From JABMRP01 sp964444795 (lineage in GTDB: Bacteria; Planctomycetota; Planctomycetia; Pirellulales; Thermoguttaceae): 64,000 nt of DNA. The DNA is taken from contig CAYUIQ010000009.1 in the NCBI GenBank assembly GCA_964444795.1, forward strand, positions 1 to 64,000, in the 5' to 3' direction. Below, piece by piece: positions 1 to 8,825 of this stretch (the stretch's first letter is position 1; each line of letters starts with the position of its first letter). Made by a program: the position numbers and the translations under genes. The notes under the pieces are model-generated. The model was given only the letters and a program-made list of their open reading frames with translations. It made no database searches and was not told the origin of the DNA.

Positions 1-1625
1 TCATCATCAAACAGCAGAAAGACCTCCGTCCCGATACCTACTCGCTTGGCCTCGCTGGGCGCGGGACCTCCTCTGGCAGTCCAGATAGGCCGCTCCGAGA
101 GTTTGGCGGGGCCCTGCCCAATGGTTTCTCCGACGATCTGGAACCCCTTCCCGGCGACCCGGTCGAAGGGATCGGCCCGGGACGCTCCGGCGACCAGTAT
201 TCGCGGATCACCGAGAACCCGTTTACCGCAGCCGTGGGTGAAGGGGCCGTGTCGACCTTTTCGATCGATGTCGATACCGCCTCCTACGCCAACGTGCGGC
301 AGTTCCTCCTGCAAAATCACGTGATGCCGCCGCCCGACGCGGTGCGCATCGAGGAGTTGGTCAACTACTTCGACTACGACTACGAAGCGCCCACCTCCAC
401 CGAGGTGCCCTTTGCCGCGCACGTCGAAGTGGCCGCGTGTCCCTGGAAGCCGAAGCATCGGCTGGTCCGCGTTGCGCTGAAAGGCCGGGAAGTGGAAAAG
501 GAAGCGCGCCCCTTGAGCAACCTCGTCTTCCTGTTGGACGTCTCCGGTTCGATGAACCAGCAGAACAAGCTGCCGCTGTTGAAGCAGGGCATGAAGATGC
601 TGGCCGAGCAATTGGGTGAAAACGACCGCGTGGCCATTGTCGTCTACGCCAGCAGCGAAGGACTGGCCCTGCCCTCGACGCCCGGCACCGACAAGGAGAC
701 GATCCTCGGCGCGTTGGACCGGCTCGCCGCGGGCGGGTCGACCGCCGGTGGAGCGGGGATCCGGCTGGCCTATCAAGTGGCCAAGGAGAACTTCATCTCC
801 GGCGGCGTCAACCGCGTCATCCTCTGCACCGACGGCGATTTCAACGTCGGTACCACCAGCACGGCCGAACTCGAACGGCTGGTCGAAGAGAAGGCCTCCG
901 AAGGTACCTTCCTCACCTTGCTCGGATTTGGCCGCGGGAATCTCAACGACGCGATGATGGAGAATATCTCCAACAAGGGTAACGGTAACTATCACTACAT
1001 CGACAGTCTGACCGAAGCCGAAAAGGTGCTCGTCGAGGAGATGGGCGGCACGCTGGTCACCATCGCCAAGGACGTGAAAATCCAGGTCGAGTTCAACCCG
1101 GCCCAAGTGGCCGCCTACCGGCTGATCGGTTACGAGAACCGGATGCTGGCTGCCCGGGATTTCAACGACGATAAGAAAGACGCCGGCGAAATCGGCGCCG
1201 GCCATAAAGTGACCGCCATGTACGAGATCGTCCCCCAAGGCGAGAAAGCGGCCGCGAAGGTCGACACGGGCGACGTCGACGAGTTGAAGTATCAGACGAA
1301 GATCGGGCCCAGCGACGCGGCCGGCAACGGTGAGATGCTTGAGCTGAGACTCCGCTACAAGGAACCCGACGGCGACACGAGCACGAAGATCGAGTTCCCG
1401 GTGACCGACTCGGGCAAGCGATTCGCCCGGGCGAGCAAGGACTTCAAGTTCGCCTCGTCGGTCGCCTCGTTCGGCATGTTGCTCCGCAACTCCGAGCACA
1501 AAGGCGACGCCACCTACGCCGCCGTGCTGGAAATCGCCACCGAAGGCAAAGGCCCCGACGTGCACGGCTACCGGGCCGAGTTCCTGCAAATGGTCGAGCA
1601 GGCAAAGAAGCTGGCGGGCGAGTAA
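1..1625 (+). CDS. VWA-domain protein, YfbK-like (5' end outside window)
   Basis: The frame is open from base 3, so the gene begins before the window; an internal GTG at 234 is not the true start because conserved family sequence (SRITENPF, then STFSIDVDTASY) runs across it. The order is an N-terminal von Willebrand-associated domain, a VWA domain with a MIDAS motif (LLDVSGSMNQQ) that should bind a divalent metal, and a C-terminal DUF3520-like region ending at a TAA. Members of this family are normally exported or membrane-anchored; the signal sequence would lie in the missing part. The function is unknown in general, with protein-protein adhesion the usual proposal. A compact hairpin follows the stop. 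Family assignment is secure; the role is not. Confidence 0.9.
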   Translation, partial: IIKQQKDLRPDTYSLGLAGRGTSSGSPDRPLREFGGALPNGFSDDLEPLPGDPVEGIGPGRSGDQYSRITENPFTAAVGEGAVSTFSIDVDTASYANVRQFLLQNHVMPPPDAVRIEELVNYFDYDYEAPTSTEVPFAAHVEVAACPWKPKHRLVRVALKGREVEKEARPLSNLVFLLDVSGSMNQQNKLPLLKQGMKMLAEQLGENDRVAIVVYASSEGLALPSTPGTDKETILGALDRLAAGGSTAGGAGIRLAYQVAKENFISGGVNRVILCTDGDFNVGTTSTAELERLVEEKASEGTFLTLLGFGRGNLNDAMMENISNKGNGNYHYIDSLTEAEKVLVEEMGGTLVTIAKDVKIQVEFNPAQVAAYRLIGYENRMLAARDFNDDKKDAGEIGAGHKVTAMYEIVPQGEKAAAKVDTGDVDELKYQTKIGPSDAAGNGEMLELRLRYKEPDGDTSTKIEFPVTDSGKRFARASKDFKFASSVASFGMLLRNSEHKGDATYAAVLEIATEGKGPDVHGYRAEFLQMVEQAKKLAGE

Positions 1626-1633
1626 CGTTTAGC

Positions 1634-1651
1634 CCGGGCACTTGTGCCCGG
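1634..1651 (+). terminator. Hairpin just after the VWA gene
   Basis: A perfect 7-bp stem (CCGGGCA / TGCCCGG) with a CTTG loop starts 8 bases after the stop codon. There is no clear T-run, so it may stabilise the 3' end or be part of the neighbouring repeat rather than act as a classical terminator. Confidence 0.45.
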
Positions 1652-1658
1652 CGTTTGG

Positions 1659-1899
1659 GTCGGGTGCCACTGGCATTTTGCCAGTGCGTGTTGAAGTCGT
1701 AGCTTGCACTTTGCCCAACCAAAACAAGCTCCAGCGGCGATCGACCCCCGGCCGGGAATCCGGCTCGGGTTGGACCTGCCGTGGGAGCCGCAAGGTACGA
1801 CATTGCTTCACGACGATCAACTCGCACGGTGTTTCTTGGACGGTTCCGGCTGCAAGCTACGGGCGAAGAAGCACTGGCAAGATGCCAGTGGCACCCGAC
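1659..1899. mobile_element. MITE/BIME-like element with long terminal inverted repeats
   Basis: Two copies of the same roughly 50-base sequence face each other at 1659-1708 and 1851-1899. Each holds a self-complementary hairpin (CACTGGCA, 3-base loop, TGCCAGTG) and an inner GTAGCTTGCA block. The first 32 bases of the arms differ at only a few positions. The 140-bp core has no convincing gene. It could be a non-autonomous transposon or an inverted pair of REP-like units; no target duplication was seen. Confidence 0.6.
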
Positions 1900-1912
1900 A
1901 GGAGGACCAGAC

Positions 1913-2386
1913 TCAACCGCGACACCGCGGACTGGCCGTGCAAACCAGGACGTAACGCGTGACTCCCGCGCCACGGGAAGGTCGCACTTCCATCGGCGAG
2001 CCGCAGCGGGGACAGTAATCGACTTCCTTCGGCCCGCGGCCTTGCTCCTCGTCTTGTTGGCAGGTGGCACACAGTTCGGCGCCGGGCAGTATCTCCAATC
2101 GCTCGGCGGGGATCGGTCGACCGCACCCCTGGCAGGCGGCCGGCTCGGGCCAATCGCCGCCATCGTCGACCTCCGCGACGGCCAGACCCGCACCGCCGCA
2201 TTCGGGACACGTCAGCGCCGAAGCGGCGGCGAGGAACAGTTCGCAAAGAATCTCCGGCTCCGGCGGCGCCCCGTCGCGAATCTTCCTCGCCCGAAGCATC
2301 CAATCGACCACCTCCGGCGGACCACACGTCTCGGACCACGAGCACGCGGGGCAGGAAAGTTCGAAATAACGAATATCGGAATTCAT
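1913..2386 (-). CDS. Multi-zinc-ribbon protein with DksA/TraR-like finger
   Basis: A 157-residue protein rich in paired cysteines: CPAC near residue 12, CPEC near 60, a DksA/TraR-type C4 finger (CQGCGRPI...CATC) around 84-110, and a C-terminal CPRC...C ribbon resembling topoisomerase zinc ribbons. No transmembrane segment or signal peptide is visible, so it is probably a cytoplasmic metal-binding protein. It begins 7 bases after the htpG stop on the same strand, so the two are likely co-transcribed. The start has only a weak Shine-Dalgarno. The exact role is unknown; DksA-like regulation is only a suggestion because the DksA coiled coil is absent. Confidence 0.75.
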   Translation of the reverse strand: MNSDIRYFELSCPACSWSETCGPPEVVDWMLRARKIRDGAPPEPEILCELFLAAASALTCPECGGAGLAVAEVDDGGDWPEPAACQGCGRPIPAERLEILPGAELCATCQQDEEQGRGPKEVDYCPRCGSPMEVRPSRGAGVTRYVLVCTASPRCRG

Positions 2387-2393
2387 GTGCCGA

Positions 2394-4343
2394 CTACTTT
2401 TGCCCCGCCGCCTGTTCCATGAACTGCTGCATGCGGGTGGCCATCTCTTGGGGCTCGGGCACGATGCCTTCGAGCAGTTGGGCGTTGGCGAAAAGCTGTT
2501 GTCCGCAGGCGCGGATGAACTCGTGTTGCGCCGCGTCGCTGGCCAGTTGCGAAAGCCGCACCACCAGCGGCGCGGCCGGGTTCACCTCAAGAACCGGTTT
2601 GGCGGCGACGAAGTCGGAATCGACCCGTTCCAAGAGGCCCTGCATGTGCGTGCTCATGCCGGCGCTCGCGGCGACCAAGCAACAGGGGCTGTCGGTCAGC
2701 CGTTTCGATTGACGAACGTCTGCGGCTTTCTCGTCGAGTGTCTCGCGGAACAATTCCAAGACCTTCTCGAATCCCCCGTCAACTCCCTCGCCGGCCGGCG
2801 TTTCCTGCTTCTCCTTGTCCGGCGTCTTCTCACCAGAGTCATCGTCTTCGGCAGCCGTCTCGGGAAGTTCCAGATCGGCCGAGTCGATGGAGACCAATTG
2901 GTGTTCCTTGTAGGTGCCCAGGGTCGAGAGGACGAATTCGTCGATCGGGTCGAGCAGGAAAAGCACCTCCAGCCCGCGCTTGCGGAATATCTCCAGGTTC
3001 GGGTTGCCGGCGACCGACTGCAAACTGGCACCGCCCAGATAGTAGACCTGCTTCTGTTGCTCGCCGCAACGCTCGACGTACTGATCCAACGACGTCGGCT
3101 TCTCAGGGTCCTCGGCAGTCGTCGACGCATAGCGCAGCAGCCGAACGGTCCGCTCGCGGTGGACGAAATCGGCGTGGGCCCCCTCCTTGAGCATCCGCGC
3201 GTATTGCCCGTAGAAGGTCTGATATTTCTCGGGCTCTTTCTCCGACATCTTCTGCAGCGAGTCCAACACGCTACGGACCAGCGTACCGCGAATCTTCTGA
3301 AAGATCGTGTTGTCTTGCAGGGCGTCGCGGGAAATGTTCAACGGCAGGTCTTCCGAATCGACCACGCCGCGCAAGAAGCGAAAGAACTCGGGCACCAGCT
3401 CGCGGCAGTCGTTTTGCACCAACACGCGTTTCACGCAAAGGTTCAGCCCGTGTTCCAGACGGCCCAGTCCCAGCAACTCGAAGTTGGTCGGCGGACAATA
3501 GAGCAAGGCGTGGAACTGGATCGGCGAGTCGACCGAGAGGTGCAGATGCCAGAGAGGTTTTTCGTTTTCTTGGTGCGTGAGATGTTGGTAGAAGTGATCG
3601 TACTGGTCGGCGTCGATCTGGGCGGCCGGTTCCACCCAGATTGCCTTCTGCCGGTTGATTACCTCGTCGTCGAGGCGGATCGGATGGGGAACGAAGCTGG
3701 AGTACTTCTGCAGCACGGTCTTCAGCCGCAACGACTTGGCGAAATCACAGGCATCGTCGCGCAAATGGAGGATTACCCGCGTACCGCGCGGCAGGTCGGC
3801 CACGGGGGTGATCGTGAAACTGCCCGTCCCGTCCGATTCCCACTGCCACCCGGCGGAATCAGAGTAACTACGTGTCCGCACCGTCACCCGATCGGCGAGC
3901 ATGAAGGCCGAGTAGAACCCGACGCCGAACTGCCCGATGAGCGAGATATCGGCCTGCTCGTTCTTGCCGAGCCGCTTGAGAAAATCGAGCGACCCGCTGT
4001 GGGCGATCGTGCCCAAGTTGGTGACCAGTTCGTCGTGGGTCATGCCGATGCCGTTATCGACGATCGCCAGTTCGTGGTTCTCTTCGCCCCCCTGGAGAGT
4101 TACTTCCAGGGGCGCGTCGTCGCGGTGGTCCGGATCGACCAGCGCCAGATGCCGCATTTTGTCCAGGGCGTCGGAGGCGTTGGAGACCAGCTCACGGACG
4201 CCGATCTCCCGGCTCTGGTACAGCGAATGGGCCAGCAGGTGCAGCAACTGCTTGACTTCCGCCTGGAAGGCGAACTGCTGGCTGCCAGGCTTTTCGGCGG
4301 GTTTTTCGGGCGGCGTGGACGAGGTTTCCGCTGAAGCGGGCAT
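2394..4343 (-). CDS. htpG: Molecular chaperone HtpG (Hsp90)
   Basis: At 649 residues it is slightly longer than most bacterial HtpG proteins; the extra length includes a short Pro/Ser/Glu-rich N-terminus. The GHKL ATP site is clear: ELVSNASDALDK, DNGIGM, and IGQFGVGFYSAFM. The middle domain carries LYCPP and the LPLNISRD client/catalytic-loop region. It is an ATP-dependent cytoplasmic chaperone. An AGGAG sits 8 bases upstream of the ATG. A TAGAAT element on the minus strand (4380-4385) could be its -10 box, but I see no good -35 or CIRCE element. The zinc-ribbon gene follows at once. Confidence 0.97.
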   Translation of the reverse strand: MPASAETSSTPPEKPAEKPGSQQFAFQAEVKQLLHLLAHSLYQSREIGVRELVSNASDALDKMRHLALVDPDHRDDAPLEVTLQGGEENHELAIVDNGIGMTHDELVTNLGTIAHSGSLDFLKRLGKNEQADISLIGQFGVGFYSAFMLADRVTVRTRSYSDSAGWQWESDGTGSFTITPVADLPRGTRVILHLRDDACDFAKSLRLKTVLQKYSSFVPHPIRLDDEVINRQKAIWVEPAAQIDADQYDHFYQHLTHQENEKPLWHLHLSVDSPIQFHALLYCPPTNFELLGLGRLEHGLNLCVKRVLVQNDCRELVPEFFRFLRGVVDSEDLPLNISRDALQDNTIFQKIRGTLVRSVLDSLQKMSEKEPEKYQTFYGQYARMLKEGAHADFVHRERTVRLLRYASTTAEDPEKPTSLDQYVERCGEQQKQVYYLGGASLQSVAGNPNLEIFRKRGLEVLFLLDPIDEFVLSTLGTYKEHQLVSIDSADLELPETAAEDDDSGEKTPDKEKQETPAGEGVDGGFEKVLELFRETLDEKAADVRQSKRLTDSPCCLVAASAGMSTHMQGLLERVDSDFVAAKPVLEVNPAAPLVVRLSQLASDAAQHEFIRACGQQLFANAQLLEGIVPEPQEMATRMQQFMEQAAGQK

Positions 4344-4430
4344 GGTGAATCTCCTGGGCGTTTCGAACGACAGCGCCGTATTCTAACCAAGCCGAGAGGG
4401 CTCGGGGAGGGCCCTCGACAAGACGGCCGT

Positions 4431-5078
4431 TCAGACGACCACGTCGAGAAGAGTACCGCGAGGGCGATCCCGATCGACATCCGTCGCCATCGGGGCATCC
4501 GGCGCGCCGGTCTCGTCGCCTTCGGTCTGCTGTTGCTGGAGTTCGGCCCGGGCCTTGGCTTCCATTTGGGCGGCCGCCGCGGCTACTTGGCGATCCTGTC
4601 CCGAGGGTTCGGCCGGGGCACTGGCCGCGGCGCGAACGACTTGGGCCTTGCGAATGGTCGCCTCGGGATCGCCGGCCACCGGCGAGACGTCGATCTGGAC
4701 CTCACCCCCCACGGCGTACTGCCGTCCGTCGGGACCGATGCTGTACTCGTAGCTTGGTCCGCCACGAGCATACGGACCGGCGGCTGCCAGATGGGCCTGC
4801 TCGTGCGACCGCACTTCCCGGTCGCGGGACTTCAGTTCGGTGACCCGGCGCTGTTGGTCGGGCGTAAGTTGGGCAGCCAACTGCGCCTCGCCTTCGGCCG
4901 ATATCTCCAGCGTGTCGACGAGGTCCACCGACTCGCTCCGGCCTTCTCGGCGGTTCGAGCCCTCGGTCCTCCGGACCCCCTCGATCGGCTCCGCACCGCG
5001 CACGCGCCACGCTCCCGACACGGGCGTGATGCCCGGCCGTCCGGTGATTAGCGCCATTTGTACCGGTTCGATACGCAT
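4431..5078 (-). CDS. Putative metalloprotease, SprA-related (PF12118) family
   Basis: A 215-residue protein. The conserved central block contains REVRSHEQAHLAAAG, with an HExxH motif (HEQAH, residues 92-96), then YEYSIGPDGRQYAVGGEV and a GDPEATIRKAQVVRAAASAP stretch typical of the CJM1_0395/SprA-related family. The N-terminal 60 residues and the Gln/Glu-rich C-terminus look disordered. HExxH suggests zinc-dependent proteolysis, but activity in this family is not established. There is a GGAG before the ATG. It stands alone between htpG and the CPBP protease. Confidence 0.75.
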   Translation of the reverse strand: MRIEPVQMALITGRPGITPVSGAWRVRGAEPIEGVRRTEGSNRREGRSESVDLVDTLEISAEGEAQLAAQLTPDQQRRVTELKSRDREVRSHEQAHLAAAGPYARGGPSYEYSIGPDGRQYAVGGEVQIDVSPVAGDPEATIRKAQVVRAAASAPAEPSGQDRQVAAAAAQMEAKARAELQQQQTEGDETGAPDAPMATDVDRDRPRGTLLDVVV

Positions 5079-5253
5079 CGCTGCTCCGGCCTCTTGCCCC
5101 TGCTCCTACGCCACTCGACGGAATCCCCGCACACCGTGTTGGGATCTATCGTCTCCTCCGAAGCATAGGCTGTATCCTCGCGGCGAGCGTACCGGTGGTA
5201 ATGGTTATCCGGCCAACCTTCCCTGCCCCTCCAAGAGGGGACCCGCTTCACCG

Positions 5254-5988
5254 CTACATCAGCGTCCAATCGCCCCAGAAAACCACGTACAGTCCCAGCA
5301 GGAGATTGGTGACCGCATGGGCGACGACGCAGTCCCAGATGTTTCGGGTGCGGACCATCAGCCAGGTCATCATCGAGAACCAGACGGCCGCGGCCAGCAG
5401 TTCGCCCGGGTGCATGAGCATGGGCACGGCCGTGCCGGCGATCACGGCGGTGGCGTTGACTTTCCCGAAGGGAACTTTCCACCAGTCGGCGTCGACCACG
5501 AACCGCATGACGAACCCGCGCAGAAAGAACTCCTCGATCATCGCTACCACGGCCACCAGCCCGACGAAGCGCACGGCCAGAAAACTCCACGCGGCAACCG
5601 GTTGATCGGGAAAGTGCATAAACGGATTGAATCCGCTCCGCTGGCCGGTCCATTCCCAATTCAAGGCAGTCCAGAGATGCTCTTCCAGGTGCCACTTACA
5701 GAGTCCGACCCAAACGAAGATCCCCACCACCCCGACCAGCGGTGCCAAGGGGCTTACGCGAAGTGGAAACTGCCGATAGCCGGGCAAAACGAACACGGCG
5801 GCAAGCATCGTCAGGACGATCTTGGCCGTGTAGACCCACGGATAGGCGTCGTAGGGGATGCTCAGGCCGATCGCCGCACCGCCCGACTTCTCGGGCGTCG
5901 GTTCCAGCGAAGTGATCAGCATGAAGACAACAAACGGCAGCAGAAACACCAGCCACTGGTGTTTTTCGAGCAGCGAGGTTCGATCCAT
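5254..5988 (-). CDS. CPBP-family intramembrane metalloprotease
   Basis: A 244-residue polytopic membrane protein. The three CPBP/Abi signatures are present: EEFFLRGF (Glu152, Glu153, Arg157), a His in PMLMHPGE (His193), and HAVTN (His224, Asn228). These form the glutamate/histidine active site of Rce1-like proteases in the membrane. The layout and length resemble the CAAX-protease-related proteins that accompany exosortase/PEP-CTERM sorting, but no exosortase is in view, so that link is inference. The substrate is unknown. Confidence 0.85.
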   Translation of the reverse strand: MDRTSLLEKHQWLVFLLPFVVFMLITSLEPTPEKSGGAAIGLSIPYDAYPWVYTAKIVLTMLAAVFVLPGYRQFPLRVSPLAPLVGVVGIFVWVGLCKWHLEEHLWTALNWEWTGQRSGFNPFMHFPDQPVAAWSFLAVRFVGLVAVVAMIEEFFLRGFVMRFVVDADWWKVPFGKVNATAVIAGTAVPMLMHPGELLAAAVWFSMMTWLMVRTRNIWDCVVAHAVTNLLLGLYVVFWGDWTLM

Positions 5989-6081
5989 GATATTTCCAAT
6001 GAGCAGCCCATGGCACCCGTTTCCAAATGTTCACAACGGGCTATTACATGCCAAAGCATACACCACGGCTTGCCGACACGA

Positions 6082-6651
6082 TTACGCGTCGCCGAGCACG
6101 CGGAGGAATTTGGGCATGAAATCGGGTAGATCGGGCCAGCCGCGCGAGGTAACCAGCTTGTCGTCGATCACCGTCGGCTCGTCGATGTAGACCGCGCCGG
6201 CCAATTCGAGATCGGCGCGGATGCCACCGTAGGCGGTCATCTTGCGCCCCTTCACCGATCGCGAGGCGGTAATCACCTGCGGGCCGTGGCACATGGCCCC
6301 CAGGGGGAGATTGTGGTCGAAGAAATAGCCGATGATCTCCCGCACTTCCTTGTATTGGCGAATCTCCTCCGGCCCGCGGCCGCCGGGGATAATCAGCCCG
6401 TCGTACTCGTCCGGATTGACGTCCTTATAGGCCACCTCGGTCTCGATGCAGTAGCCGGTCATTTCGATGTAGTTGGAATACTGGGGATCGAAGTCGTGGA
6501 CCACCAACTGCAACCGCTTCACCTCGGCGGCGGCGATGACCGGTTTGATGCCCTCTTCCATCAACCGGTAGACCATGTAGTAGGTTTCCATCCCCTCGCT
6601 GAACTCGCCCACCGCCACCAGCACCCGCTTGCCTTCGAGATTCTTGGACAT
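6082..6651 (-). CDS. DJ-1/PfpI family protein
   Basis: A class I glutamine amidotransferase-like fold protein of 189 residues. The nucleophile elbow is GAMCHGPQ (Cys121 followed by His122, the PfpI/YhbO arrangement), preceded by DGLIIPGGRGPEE, which carries the conserved Glu. Family members are described as intracellular proteases, deglycases or glyoxalase-like stress enzymes. The start was set at MSKNLEGK because it has an AGGGAG 8 bases upstream and the family begins there; the frame stays open 32 codons further upstream without homology. The upstream region carries a hairpin and a repeated motif described separately. Confidence 0.9.
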   Translation of the reverse strand: MSKNLEGKRVLVAVGEFSEGMETYYMVYRLMEEGIKPVIAAAEVKRLQLVVHDFDPQYSNYIEMTGYCIETEVAYKDVNPDEYDGLIIPGGRGPEEIRQYKEVREIIGYFFDHNLPLGAMCHGPQVITASRSVKGRKMTAYGGIRADLELAGAVYIDEPTVIDDKLVTSRGWPDLPDFMPKFLRVLGDA

Positions 6652-7233
6652 GGTTCGCTCCCTGTTGAGTTGTCGTGTTTCCACGATTTTAGGGAAACGC
6701 CAGGAAACCGAAAGCCGCGCGGCAAAAAATCCACGCAATCGGCGCAATAAGAAACCCGCCCCACGGTTGCCAGTGAGGCGGGTTCCACGTTCTCGTACAA
6801 AGTAGGAAACACAAACAATGCGAAAACAAAGTAACCCTAAAGGGTGTTACGAGCACCCCTTAGGCTAACGCATCCGGCGGATCGAACATCGCTGCCCTCC
6901 CCCTGTGAGTTCCACGGAAACAAGTTCTGTCTCGAAGAGAGGTTTGGGTGCTCATCGGCACCACGGAGGAATTCTACCGGAAATCGCTCCGGCGGCGAGA
7001 GAAGCCAAACATCCCAGACTCCTCACAACAGTAAGGGCCCGATAGCAAAGAGGATATAACGACTGGGAGGAATTTTCCGGGTATCTGGACACTTGGGTGG
7101 CAGGACAGAAACCTCGGGAACGGTCACCGGTTCCGCCAAGAGCGTTGATCCGCTAGAATGGTCATGGTTGTTTCGTATCCCGAGTCACAGCAAGATGTTT
7201 CGACCCTCTGGACCTCCCCCAGGGGGGCACCTA
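6652..7233. other. 582-bp divergent intergenic region, possible small RNA
   Basis: No gene is supported here. On the minus strand an 8-bp GC stem (6753-6784, AACCCGCC / GGCGGGTT) is followed by a short T-rich run, like an intrinsic terminator. About 60 bases before it, reading the same strand, lies a second hairpin (6836-6864) that includes a 30-nt motif repeated near 22562. Together they could bound a short RNA of roughly 100-130 nt or a leader of the PfpI-like gene. The rest shows nothing recognisable. Confidence 0.4.
6836..6875. repeat. Hairpin plus 30-nt motif, copy 1
   Basis: An 11-bp stem with one mismatch (CCTAAAGGGTG / CACCCCTTAGG) and a TTACGAG loop. The motif starting GTTACGAGCA at 6846-6875 matches 22562-22591 at about 24 of 30 positions without gaps. 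Confidence 0.5.
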
Positions 7234-7677
7234 ATGACAGACAAAGTCACGATTCGATTGGCCGACTGGCTCACCGACGAGCCCGTTTTGATGCGGATCC
7301 GAACCGAGGTGTTCGTCCGGGAACAATCGGTGCCGCCGGAGTTGGAGACCGACGGAACCGACGCGGAATGCATGCACGCGATGGCCCTTGGCGAGGACGG
7401 GACCCCGCTGGGGGTGGCCCGCATGGACGCCGGCGGACACATCGGCCGCGTCGCCGTGTTGGGCTCGTGGCGAGGCCGCGGGATCGGCACGCGGCTGATG
7501 CGGTTTCTCATCGACCTGGCTCGCCGCCGGTCGCTGGCGCGGGTCTATCTCCACGCCCAACTGTCCGTCCGCTCGTTTTACGATCACCTCGGCTTTGCCG
7601 TCCGCGGCGCGGAGTTCGAGGAAGCGGGGATCCGCCACGTCGAGATGACCATGGACTTATCCGACGGACAGGGGTAA
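7234..7677 (+). CDS. GNAT family N-acetyltransferase (ElaA/YjcF-like)
   Basis: A 147-residue acyl-CoA-dependent acetyltransferase. FVREQSVPPELE near the N-terminus and GRVAVLGSWRGRGIGTRL (the acetyl-CoA pyrophosphate-binding loop, RGRGIG) are diagnostic, followed by FYDHLGF. The ATG at 7234 was chosen because an AGGGGGG lies 7 bases upstream and homology begins right after it; the open frame further upstream has no family similarity. The acceptor substrate is unknown. Its last codons and stop lie inside a 79-bp direct repeat shared with the 3' end of the mhpE region, so this gene and mhpE were probably convergent neighbours before the intervening cassette appeared. Confidence 0.88.
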   Translation: MTDKVTIRLADWLTDEPVLMRIRTEVFVREQSVPPELETDGTDAECMHAMALGEDGTPLGVARMDAGGHIGRVAVLGSWRGRGIGTRLMRFLIDLARRRSLARVYLHAQLSVRSFYDHLGFAVRGAEFEEAGIRHVEMTMDLSDGQG

Positions 7678-7747
7678 TCCGGGCGATCAAACGCTCTTGG
7701 CCATCTCGATGGCCACGTCAATGATCATGTCTTCCTGCCCGCCGACC
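7669..7747. repeat. 79-bp direct repeat, left copy
   Basis: Matches 8826-8904 with four differences in 79 bases. It spans the last two codons and stop of the GNAT gene and a displaced copy of the final 19 codons plus stop of mhpE. Confidence 0.9.
7687..7747 (-). pseudogene. Displaced 3' fragment of mhpE
   Basis: Read on the minus strand this encodes VGGQEDMIIDVAIEMAKSV followed by TGA, the same amino acids as the end of the intact mhpE at 8844. The two base differences inside the codons are both synonymous. There is no start codon and no upstream gene, so it cannot be functional on its own. Confidence 0.88.
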
Positions 7748-7856
7748 CTTTTTCGACCCCACCCTCCATTTCAAACGACTAGAAAGTGCAATCGCTATCC
7801 TTTGGGGAGCGTCAGATCGAATCTTGACTAGGGCTACGACTGCGGATGAAGACTCC

Positions 7857-8723
7857 CTATTCCTCGTGGCCCTCCGCCAGAATGGATGCCAGGGCGTTCT
7901 TCGTCATCTTCATCGACACCGGGTCTCGCGGACAGGCGCACCCTGCCGTAATCGCGCCACCCTCTCGGCTTGAAGCACAAACACCGAGAGTGAAGATTTT
8001 GTCATTCTCCGATGGGATGCCAATGTAGTGGAGCCCTCCATACTCATACATTGTGAATCCTCGGCTACTCGTTCTCGGCGGCTTCTTGTCGGGAGCACCT
8101 ACACCCCATGCCAGCGCTTTTTGGTTTGCCCACCCACACGCGGCAACGGCATTACCACTCTTGATGTTACCCGAAGCAGGCGATTCACTGATGTACTTCT
8201 GTCCGCACCACACGCCGATTGTCGCGGTCACGCCCCAAGCGGATTCCTTTTCTTTCTTGAGAACACACCAGCCATGATCTTTCAACTCCTTGAATTCGAC
8301 GAGTTCCCAGCCACTGGGCACGGCGAAGGTCAGGTCGGAACTCTTGAAATGGACGCTCTTCTTCGAGTCTCCCGCTGCGTCTTCTGCGGGTGGAAGGTCT
8401 GGCGGACTTGTGGCGCCCTCTGCATCCTGTTCAGACGGCACGGGTTTTAGATGCTTCCGCAGCACCCACCCTTTGACCCGCGTGCCTTCGTTTGCGTCGG
8501 TAACGCCCGCCCAGCTCTTAGTGAGTTTCAGAACGAGAAGCTCGGTGCCGACTTCGAGAGTCTCTCGCACTTCCTCTCCTGCCATCAAGGATGCCTGCTG
8601 TTTTACGGAAACTCTGTCTCCCACGTTGACTACGTTTTCGGCCTCGTCCACGAAACCGAAACTGCACACACACCCAGCGATGACTGTCGCAACAACTAGC
8701 GATCGTGCTTTCTCTACGAACAT
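7857..8723 (-). CDS. SH3-domain lipoprotein of unknown function
   Basis: A 288-residue protein. The N-terminus is a lipoprotein signal (hydrophobic LVVATVIAGC, lipobox IAGC), so it is probably lipid-anchored. Residues about 33-95 look like a bacterial SH3-type domain (VGDRVSVKQQASL ... VKGWVLRKHLKPV), followed by an acidic Pro-rich linker and a C-terminal domain of about 170 residues with several cysteines and tryptophans that I do not recognise. The gene is the only one in the 1078-bp segment between two 79-bp direct repeats, and its base composition is visibly less GC-rich than that of its neighbours, which suggests acquisition. The function is unknown. Confidence 0.75.
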   Translation of the reverse strand: MFVEKARSLVVATVIAGCVCSFGFVDEAENVVNVGDRVSVKQQASLMAGEEVRETLEVGTELLVLKLTKSWAGVTDANEGTRVKGWVLRKHLKPVPSEQDAEGATSPPDLPPAEDAAGDSKKSVHFKSSDLTFAVPSGWELVEFKELKDHGWCVLKKEKESAWGVTATIGVWCGQKYISESPASGNIKSGNAVAACGWANQKALAWGVGAPDKKPPRTSSRGFTMYEYGGLHYIGIPSENDKIFTLGVCASSREGGAITAGCACPRDPVSMKMTKNALASILAEGHEE

Positions 8724-8825
8724 GATCCGTCTCCCTAAGAGTAATCAGAAGAGTTCGAAAGTCCAACGAAAACGGGGTCACAACTATTTACGACGAAAAA
8801 GAGTTTTCCCCCCTTAATTGGATGC

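Noticed and set aside
1444..2193. 249-codon minus-strand open frame
   Set aside because: It spans the VWA gene end, a palindromic element and the opposite frame of the zinc-ribbon gene; no coherent protein features.
2385..4334. Long plus-strand open frame of 649 codons
   Set aside because: It lies exactly antisense to htpG, which has clear Hsp90 motifs; the antisense product shows no family features and is a by-product of GC-rich codon use.
6900..7233. RNase P, SRP RNA or tRNA candidate upstream of the GNAT gene
   Set aside because: The region is structured-looking, but the conserved cores of these RNAs were not found.
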